From DATLFA01 sp039934635 (GTDB lineage: Bacteria; Actinomycetota; Acidimicrobiia; Acidimicrobiales; WLNW01): a DNA stretch of 11,600 bases. Numbering within the stretch: the first letter of the stretch is position 1; each line of letters opens with the position of its first letter. Below are positions 7,492-11,600 of this stretch, one piece after another. Location: NCBI GenBank assembly GCA_039934635.1, contig JBDTLT010000178.1, forward strand, positions 1 to 11,600, written 5' to 3'. The position numbers were made by a program, and so were the translations under genes. The notes beneath the pieces were generated by a model that did not search any database, was not told the DNA's origin, and was given only the letters and a program-made list of their open reading frames with translations.

Positions 7492-7863
7492 CTACAACTG
7501 CCAGGGCGGCCGATAGCGATCCTTGCGCCTTGCGACGTACCAAATGCACGCGGCTCCGAGCGCAAGGGCGAAAATGGCGAGGTCACGGATGAGCCATGCC
7601 ACCATTCGATCGTGACAGATGACGTTGTCGCGCCACTTGTTGTCGAACAGCGTGCCGCAACTGGATTCAGTGCTACCCCGGATTCCAAGCCATAGGGGTG
7701 GCTGCGCAACGACGAGAAATGCGAGTCCCGCGAGCCATGTAACTGGCGCCGCGATCTGCCGAATTGTGTGGACCGACCTCTCAGTCAATGTGCGCGGCCT
7801 CTTTTCATTGTCGAAAGTGGAAGTCAGCCAACACGGGCTTCGACGACCCACAATCCGTCCCAT
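7492..7863 (-). CDS. Small two-helix membrane protein, last gene of the surface operon
   Basis: A 123-aa protein from ATG 7863; a TTG about 25 codons in (before LTERSVHTIRQ) is an alternative start. It has two hydrophobic segments, about residues 38-60 (APVTWLAGLAFLVVAQPPLW) and 89-110 (WLIRDLAIFALALGAACIWY). Between them lies a loop of about 28 residues with two cysteines (69 and 83) that could form an extracytoplasmic disulfide. The C-terminus is basic (ARRKDRYRPP), consistent with both ends in the cytoplasm. It begins 28 bases after the stop of the 331-aa gene on the same strand and ends 91 bases from the relaxase stop, so the two units converge. No family is recognised; the ribosome binding site is weak. 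Confidence 0.62.
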   Translation of the reverse strand: MGRIVGRRSPCWLTSTFDNEKRPRTLTERSVHTIRQIAAPVTWLAGLAFLVVAQPPLWLGIRGSTESSCGTLFDNKWRDNVICHDRMVAWLIRDLAIFALALGAACIWYVARRKDRYRPPWQL

Positions 7864-7891
7864 CGCGCGAGCTCAAGGCTTGGCTTCAACG

Positions 7892-8887
7892 CTACGCCGC
7901 CTTGGCGCGGCGACGTGATCTGGGCACAAGAAGAAGTAGACCAACGCCGGCTATTCCAACGCCTACGACGCGCACAATTGCGGACGTCTGGTCCGAGCCA
8001 GGACGCTCTGCAGCCGTCCCCTCGAGAACGAACGATGCACGCTGATTACGCGCACTGCCGTCCGCCCGGACGCCGAGCACGAACTTTCCGCTCGCACGGG
8101 GAGTGATACTGAGGGTGACCAGTCGCGGAGTTGAGATGTCTGCGAGCTCCTCGATAGAAAGTGCCGCTTCAAGACTGTCTGATTTATCGACTTCAAGCTT
8201 TACATTGGTGGGCTGATAGGGAGCTATTGGCGAGACTTCGAGCGAAAGCCTGGTCGTCTTGCCCACCTCAAACGTTGGTTGTTTGCTCTTTAGTTCGAAG
8301 CGTATTGCCTGAAGACCGATGTCGTTTGCCTCAATCAGCGTTCCTGGCAAAATCGAGACCAGATCCGCCTTGGCCGTGGCTTCCGTTCCGACGACTGCGA
8401 GTTCGACTGGGTTCGGGCCGACTGTCGAACCTCGACGCGGCGCAACGTTGCTTACGTCCAGTTCCACAGTTCTGCTGTTCGCAACTCCGCGGATTGGAGG
8501 GCTGGCGTACCCGAAGCTGGACCACCGAATCTCGGAACTCGACGGATCTGCGAAGAACTCAGCGACCACGGCTGTAGCGCCGTTCGTCTGAAGCTCAAGT
8601 GTCACCGTACCGTTAGTGAACGTCTGTGACAGAGTAACGCGCGCTTTAAGCCGCACGTGGATCCAGCGTTGATCTGTCGCGAGTTGGGCCTGTTCCTGCT
8701 CGGTAAGGTCAAAGCTGCTGAGCGGGGTCCGGCGGGACGGCTCGTGTATGTCAATGGCGGATGGAGGTTCCCAAAGGCGTCGAGCCGCCGGGGGCTGCGC
8801 CGATACGGGTACGGACACACAGGCGAGCGCACTCACCATCAGCGGCAGGCAGATGAGAGTGTTGAGACGAAGCCGTTTCCAACTCAT
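7892..8887 (-). CDS. Type I membrane protein with signal peptide and C-terminal anchor
   Basis: A 331-aa protein from ATG 8887. A signal peptide covers residues 1-30 (MSWKRLRLNT, hydrophobic core LICLPLMVSALACVSVPV, likely cleavage after VSA). The mature chain is beta-rich with regular strands such as WIHVRLKARVTLSQTFTNG, RTVELDVSNVAP, TTRLSLEVSPIAP and RLVTLSITPRASGKFVLGV, suggesting two or more immunoglobulin-like or similar beta-sandwich domains. A hydrophobic helix at about 303-321 (IVRVVGVGIAGVGLLLLV) followed by PRSRRRAKAA gives a C-terminal membrane anchor with a cytoplasmic basic tail. A cysteine at 23 sits in a poor lipobox context. It is therefore displayed outside the cell on a single helix. 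It starts 24 bases after the upstream secreted-protein gene. No family is recognised. Confidence 0.8.
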   Translation of the reverse strand: MSWKRLRLNTLICLPLMVSALACVSVPVSAQPPAARRLWEPPSAIDIHEPSRRTPLSSFDLTEQEQAQLATDQRWIHVRLKARVTLSQTFTNGTVTLELQTNGATAVVAEFFADPSSSEIRWSSFGYASPPIRGVANSRTVELDVSNVAPRRGSTVGPNPVELAVVGTEATAKADLVSILPGTLIEANDIGLQAIRFELKSKQPTFEVGKTTRLSLEVSPIAPYQPTNVKLEVDKSDSLEAALSIEELADISTPRLVTLSITPRASGKFVLGVRADGSARNQRASFVLEGTAAERPGSDQTSAIVRVVGVGIAGVGLLLLVPRSRRRAKAA

Positions 8888-8911
8888 CGTTCGCCGACAT
8901 TGTCCCGAACG

Positions 8912-9601
8912 CTACGGAATGTATACAGCAGTAGCGTAGCCGTCGTTGCTCCAGAAATGACCCGCTTGTGTGGCGTCCCAATGGGGAGACTCGTAGTTGC
9001 TGAAATCCCACTGATTGCGCCAGGTCATCAGTCCCCGCGTGTAGTCGAAATAGTTGGCGAAGTTCGCTTCGGCCGAGCCGCTTAACCCGAACCACTCCGG
9101 GCAGCCCGACCCTTCCTCCACGTCGTAGTGCGTAGACCCCAGAACGAAGGTGCCGTCCTCTTGGCTCCAGTTGTAGCCGTAAGCGCTATCTACGTAGATT
9201 CGAACATGAATGTTGGTAGGGCACGTCCCACTCGGGTTCTTGTTACCTCCGTCGTCATCCACCCACCATCCGTATCCCCATCTATCGCTGAGCTCGAGGT
9301 ACTTCAGACCGTAATGCGTTGGATACGTCGGCGTTAACTCGCTACGCACCTTGCTTTCAGTCGCGTTGCCCCAGAAGAACATCGTAAGCGGCCAGTCGTA
9401 GTCGTCACTGCCGGAATAGATGCCTAGATAGCTGTCATAGTTGTCCGACCAATTGTCTCCATTCCATCCGTAGTACAAGACCTGCAGGTTCGAGGGCGTG
9501 CCCGCAGATGCAGTATCGACTTGAAGCGATAACACTGGCATTAGCACCGCAACTACGAGAACAAGTACGCCAAGTTTGCGAATTGAAAGACTTGCACTCA
9601 T
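8912..9601 (-). CDS. Secreted Trp/Tyr-rich protein
   Basis: A 229-aa protein. The start ATG 9601 overlaps the stop of the upstream gene as ATGA, so translation is probably coupled; an in-frame GTG at 9613 is less likely. The signal peptide is residues 1-33 (MSASLSIRKLGVLVLVVAVL, then ...VDTASA, cleavage before GTPS). The mature chain of about 196 residues has 13 tryptophans and many Tyr/Asp/Gly/Asn residues, as in YYGWNGDNWSDNYDSYLGIY and WGYGWWVDDDGG. Two cysteines (127 and 167) could form one disulfide. There is no membrane segment or anchor after the signal peptide. Aromatic and acidic patches suggest carbohydrate or cell-wall binding, but no glycosidase or lectin motif is recognised. It sits between two membrane-anchored partners in the operon, so a complex with them at the surface is a reasonable guess. 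Confidence 0.82.
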   Translation of the reverse strand: MSASLSIRKLGVLVLVVAVLMPVLSLQVDTASAGTPSNLQVLYYGWNGDNWSDNYDSYLGIYSGSDDYDWPLTMFFWGNATESKVRSELTPTYPTHYGLKYLELSDRWGYGWWVDDDGGNKNPSGTCPTNIHVRIYVDSAYGYNWSQEDGTFVLGSTHYDVEEGSGCPEWFGLSGSAEANFANYFDYTRGLMTWRNQWDFSNYESPHWDATQAGHFWSNDGYATAVYIP

Positions 9602-10197
9602 CGCTGTGTCCACTTCTCCGACTGAATGGCGCGCATTTGATCCAGAAGCTGGTCGGGAATAGTCGTCATATAGCGCGCACCCCCGTCAACGACAAAGACG
9701 ATCGCCGCTGAAGCGACAAGTGGGCTCGTTCGCGTGATCACCGCTTCGCTCACGTCACGAGACTTGCCCTGCTCAGCCCCGCCGGCAAGCGTTGGCAGCC
9801 CGGCCGGCAGCTCAACCGGCCCGGCGAAGAACACGGTTACCGCCACGCCGCGCAACTCGGAGCCGTTTGAAATCGGCGTGAAACCCGCGCGATCGGTCGC
9901 TCTAGCGAAGATTGGCGCTGTCCAGTCCGCCGCAGTCGCATCTCGCCACGCCAACTCCTTCTGATCTTGCGTTAAGACGATGGCGGGCGTCCGAGGTTGG
10001 GTTTCAGCGTTACGGCCTGGCCCGCCACGATGAGTGCCACCGCCTGTAGAGCTCGCATATTGAACACCACCGGCAACCACGCTGCCGGCAACTACAAGAG
10101 TAAGCCCGAGCACCAATCGCCGGGCGCGTCCTGTGGAGCTCCGCTTCCTTCGCGGGTGCTCGTTAGGGAAACCTTCACGTTGTCCCGAACTAGTCAT
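9598..10197 (-). CDS. Single-pass membrane-anchored protein, first gene of the surface operon
   Basis: A 199-aa protein. Start ATG 10197 is chosen because AAGGGGG (10202-10208) sits four bases before it; an in-frame start at 10284 lacks such a site. The N-terminus is basic (RRKRSSTGRARR, about 16-27), followed by one hydrophobic helix at about 28-46 (LVLGLTLVVAGSVVAGGV) with no clear cleavage site, so it is probably anchored with the C-terminus outside. A Gly/Ser/Thr linker leads to a soluble domain of about 130 residues (TPAIVLTQDQKELAWRDATA, RGVAVTVFFAGPVELPAG, SAAIVFVVDGGARYMTTI) of alternating alpha/beta pattern. There are no cysteines. The stop overlaps the next start (ATGA), showing tight coupling to the secreted Trp-rich protein. 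No family is recognised. Confidence 0.8.
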   Translation of the reverse strand: MTSSGQREGFPNEHPRRKRSSTGRARRLVLGLTLVVAGSVVAGGVQYASSTGGGTHRGGPGRNAETQPRTPAIVLTQDQKELAWRDATAADWTAPIFARATDRAGFTPISNGSELRGVAVTVFFAGPVELPAGLPTLAGGAEQGKSRDVSEAVITRTSPLVASAAIVFVVDGGARYMTTIPDQLLDQMRAIQSEKWTQR

Positions 10198-10390
10198 GAG
10201 ACCCCCTTGCGCGCTCGCACGCTCATTTGACCAGAGCCGACAGCCTTGCCACGTCGGCGGTGTGCTGGTCAGCGGCATCGTCACACGGCTACGGTCGCAG
10301 CGTCAAGCGTCTGAGGGGCTCGTTTTCGCGAGCCATTGGTCTCAATCGGATGAACCACTCGCTCATGCTCGTCAAGCGAGTTCATATCGA
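10198..10390. promoter_or_regulatory. Upstream region of the surface operon
   Basis: The promoter of the minus-strand operon should lie here. Two TTGACG boxes occur on the minus strand, but neither has a good TAnnnT at 16-18 bases. A perfect hairpin GGCTCG-TTTTCG-CGAGCC lies at 10317-10334 and could be a regulatory or terminator-like structure. No gene is supported in this interval. Confidence 0.3.
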
Positions 10391-10693
10391 GTGCGTCCGC
10401 GCGTGCACGCGCCACGAGTCTCTCCAGTTCGACCCCACGCAAGCGAAGAACAACGCAACAACACGAGATCAAGAGGAAGCTACCCGCTACCCGACGGCAG
10501 CTACATCGTCGAGCGACGATCCAACGGCATCCGGATTCGCGTCATCGACAAGGCACATCCTGATCTGGAGCTGATCGCGAACTCGACCGAAGGGTCGACC
10601 TATTCGACTCTGAAACGGCATGGCGGCTACAGCTCGAACGAATCACAACCGAGTGGCCCATGCTCGAGCCTGTATTTCGTGGTCGTTTTCTGA
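10391..10693 (+). pseudogene. Protein-like segment, possibly the first part of a frameshifted gene
   Basis: The stretch from about 10470 to 10620 has strong G/C third positions in this frame and encodes SYPLPDGSYIVERRSNGIRI and RVIDKAHPDLELIANSTEGS. It then turns into a compositionally odd end (SSLYFVVVF) before stopping at 10693, as though the true frame had changed. The best in-frame start is GTG 10391, without a convincing ribosome binding site. The next protein-like segment continues in a different frame from about 10600. I recognise no family. It may be a small gene of its own or the 5' part of a decayed gene. Confidence 0.3.
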
Positions 10694-10860
10694 AGACGAT
10701 CTACCAAATTCAAGACAGGGTGCAGATCGGCGGCTATCACTCGAAGAAGGGCTCGGTGCTCGTGGGAACCGCGTCTTTCTTCAACAAGTTCGCGAAGGGC
10801 CCGAAAAGTCCGAAGCTCAACCAGAAGTTGTTTTCATCAGGACATGGGGCGGCTCGATGA
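10660..10860 (+). CDS. Small basic hypothetical ORF, possible middle part of a frameshifted gene
   Basis: From ATG 10660, 66 codons, MLEPVFRGRFLKTIYQIQDR at the start and SFFNKFAKGPKSPKLNQKLF later, rich in lysine. Third positions are strongly G/C from about 10710 to 10840, which supports coding in this frame. The frame is open upstream to about 10563 (ETAWRLQLERITTEWP) without another start codon, so an original gene may have entered this frame from the preceding one. It overlaps the next frame by 17 bases. It could be an independent small gene or the middle of a broken one; no family is recognised. Confidence 0.38.
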   Translation: MLEPVFRGRFLKTIYQIQDRVQIGGYHSKKGSVLVGTASFFNKFAKGPKSPKLNQKLFSSGHGAAR

Positions 10861-11122
10861 CGCGAGCGAGAAGGTAGTCGCCTACGCACACAGCAACGTA
10901 GAGCACCTGCAGTTCGGAGAGCGATCGTCAGTCACGTACCCCGAGTTTGAGAACTCAATCGACCAGTTGGGCAAACTCGCGAAGCGGTACAACCTCCTCA
11001 TGAACGGCGCGACTGTTGTGTCATGGCGGCCAACCGTGGAGGGCGACTCGCGGAGCCCGTTCCGCAAGCAGCTGGCGTTCGACCAACACTGGGACAAGTC
11101 GCCGTTGGATGGCGATGACTGA
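10844..11122 (+). CDS. C-terminal half of a HEPN/AbiU2-like protein, probably truncated
   Basis: From ATG 10844, 92 codons with clear G/C third-position bias. The sequence SEKVVAYAHSNVEHLQFGER, then TYPEFENSIDQLGKLAKRYN, LLMNGATVV and PTVEGDSRSPFRKQLAF follows the layout I associate with the C-terminal half of AbiU2-like HEPN proteins: an 'RxKxxAH' helix, a YPE-led helix pair, and a P-T-x-x-x-D-x-x-x-x-F-R end. In that comparison the HEPN Arg and His positions hold Ser and Tyr, so the RNase site would be lost. The N-terminal half expected for the family is absent in this frame. It overlaps the preceding ORF and is followed by an overlapping small frame at 11115. The family assignment rests on pattern memory and is tentative. 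Confidence 0.45.
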   Translation: MGRLDDASEKVVAYAHSNVEHLQFGERSSVTYPEFENSIDQLGKLAKRYNLLMNGATVVSWRPTVEGDSRSPFRKQLAFDQHWDKSPLDGDD

Positions 11123-11183
11123 CCGCTACCGCTTCACGATGAACCACTGCCCTGTCTGTCAGGGTGATGTGAGACACCTGTAG
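11115..11183 (+). pseudogene. 5' remnant of a gene cut by the IS3 element
   Basis: ATG 11115 overlaps the previous stop by eight bases (ATGACTGA) and reads MTDRYRFTMNHCPVCQGDVR before a stop at 11181-11183. The overlap suggests a third or fourth gene of a coupled operon. A CPVC motif of zinc-ribbon type appears, but if the IS begins at 11157 the second Cys and all following residues come from IS sequence. It looks like the start of a gene whose rest was displaced by the insertion. Confidence 0.38.
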
Positions 11184-11600
11184 TTGCGAATCATCCCTAC
11201 AGGGCGAGATCGGAACACGTAGAACGCTGACCATGACTTCAGCATCTTTGAACGCGCGCGCCCAGAATGGTGGTGTGGACGAATCGGATCCTGCGGCGCG
11301 GGCACGCCGACGGAGTTTCACTGCGGAGTACAAGGCGAGGGTCCTCGCCGAGTACGACGCGCTGCCCGTGCACAGCGGTGAGCGGGGGGCGTTGGTGCGT
11401 CGTGAGGGTTTGTATAGCTCGCATATCGCGGAGTGGCGCAAGGCGCGTGACGCGGCGGGGTTCGATGCGTTGGAGCCGAAGGCGCGTCCGGCGAAGCGCA
11501 GCGCCGAGCAGGTCGAACTGGAGCGGCTGCGACGTCGCAACGAGCGGCTCGAGGCGGAGTTGGCGAGGACCAAGTTGGCGTTGGAGATCACGGGAAAAGC
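11157..11600 (+). mobile_element. IS3-family insertion sequence, left part
   Basis: The element is defined by the OrfA starting at 11233. The left end is not certain. TGTCAGGG at 11157 is proposed because IS3 members normally begin with TG and the upstream frame at 11115 is cut about here. CCCTG (11150-11154) / CAGGG (11160-11164) and CTGTAG (11178-11183) / CTACAG (11197-11202) are inverted repeats near the end. The right end and OrfB lie outside the window. Confidence 0.55.
11233..11600 (+). CDS. IS3-family transposase OrfA, truncated by window edge
   Basis: From ATG 11233 the frame stays open to the end of the window (122 codons). It encodes the IS3 OrfA DNA-binding protein, which is joined to the OrfB DDE domain by -1 frameshifting in this family. 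Residues about 24-80 form the helix-turn-helix (RRRSFTAEYKARVLAEYDAL, GALVRREGLYSSHIAEWRKA). Residues about 95-118 form a leucine-zipper-like helix (VELERLRRRNERLEAELART) used for dimerisation. The usual end of OrfA and the slippery site are not yet reached. No strong ribosome binding site is visible. Confidence 0.9.
   Translation, partial: MTSASLNARAQNGGVDESDPAARARRRSFTAEYKARVLAEYDALPVHSGERGALVRREGLYSSHIAEWRKARDAAGFDALEPKARPAKRSAEQVELERLRRRNERLEAELARTKLALEITGK

Noticed and set aside
9102..9111. CAGCCCGACC match to the tRNA-Pro 3' end as a possible attR
   Set aside because: Only 10 bases match, they lie inside the Trp-rich protein gene around its CPEW codons, and the match does not extend into the T-arm, so it is most likely chance.

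Overview
The window is GC-rich with dense overlapping reading frames, GTG/TTG starts and strong G/C preference at third codon positions, which suggests an actinobacterium. Acidimicrobiia-like lineages are possible, but the sequence does not fix the genus. It reads as a chromosomal edge (1-587) followed by the left part of an integrated, mobilizable element that continues past the right end of the window.

Left edge: the 3' end of a SnoaL-like/NTF2-fold gene is followed by a complete tRNA-Pro(GGG) with encoded CCA. The tRNA 3' end is the probable attL. Next to it lies a tyrosine-recombinase integrase on the minus strand (785-1969), with a bulged bidirectional hairpin after its stop and short repeats that could be recombinase arm sites. 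Divergent from it, a plus-strand block encodes a small excisionase-type HTH protein (2228-2521), a winged-helix protein fused in one frame to a HEPN-like domain (2527-3522), and a small beta-rich protein (3606-3815). A non-coding stretch with nested inverted repeats (candidate oriT) precedes a large MobF/TrwC-type relaxase-helicase (4152-7400).

Centre right: converging on the relaxase is a compact four-gene minus-strand operon (10197 down to 7492) in which every product looks membrane-bound or secreted. The order is a single-pass anchored protein, a Trp/Tyr-rich secreted protein (coupled by an ATGA overlap), a type I membrane protein with signal peptide and C-terminal anchor, and a small two-helix membrane protein. 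I recognise none of these families. This operon is the best candidate for an undescribed system, probably acting at the cell surface.

Right end: 10391-11122 carries short protein-like segments in alternating frames, probably a decayed or frameshifted gene. The last segment resembles the C-terminal half of HEPN/AbiU2-like proteins. A further small reading frame starts at 11115 and seems to be cut off by an IS3-family element whose OrfA begins at 11233 and runs off the window. No conjugative translocase, replication initiator or second att copy is visible, so whether the element is an ICE, an AICE or an IME cannot be decided here.
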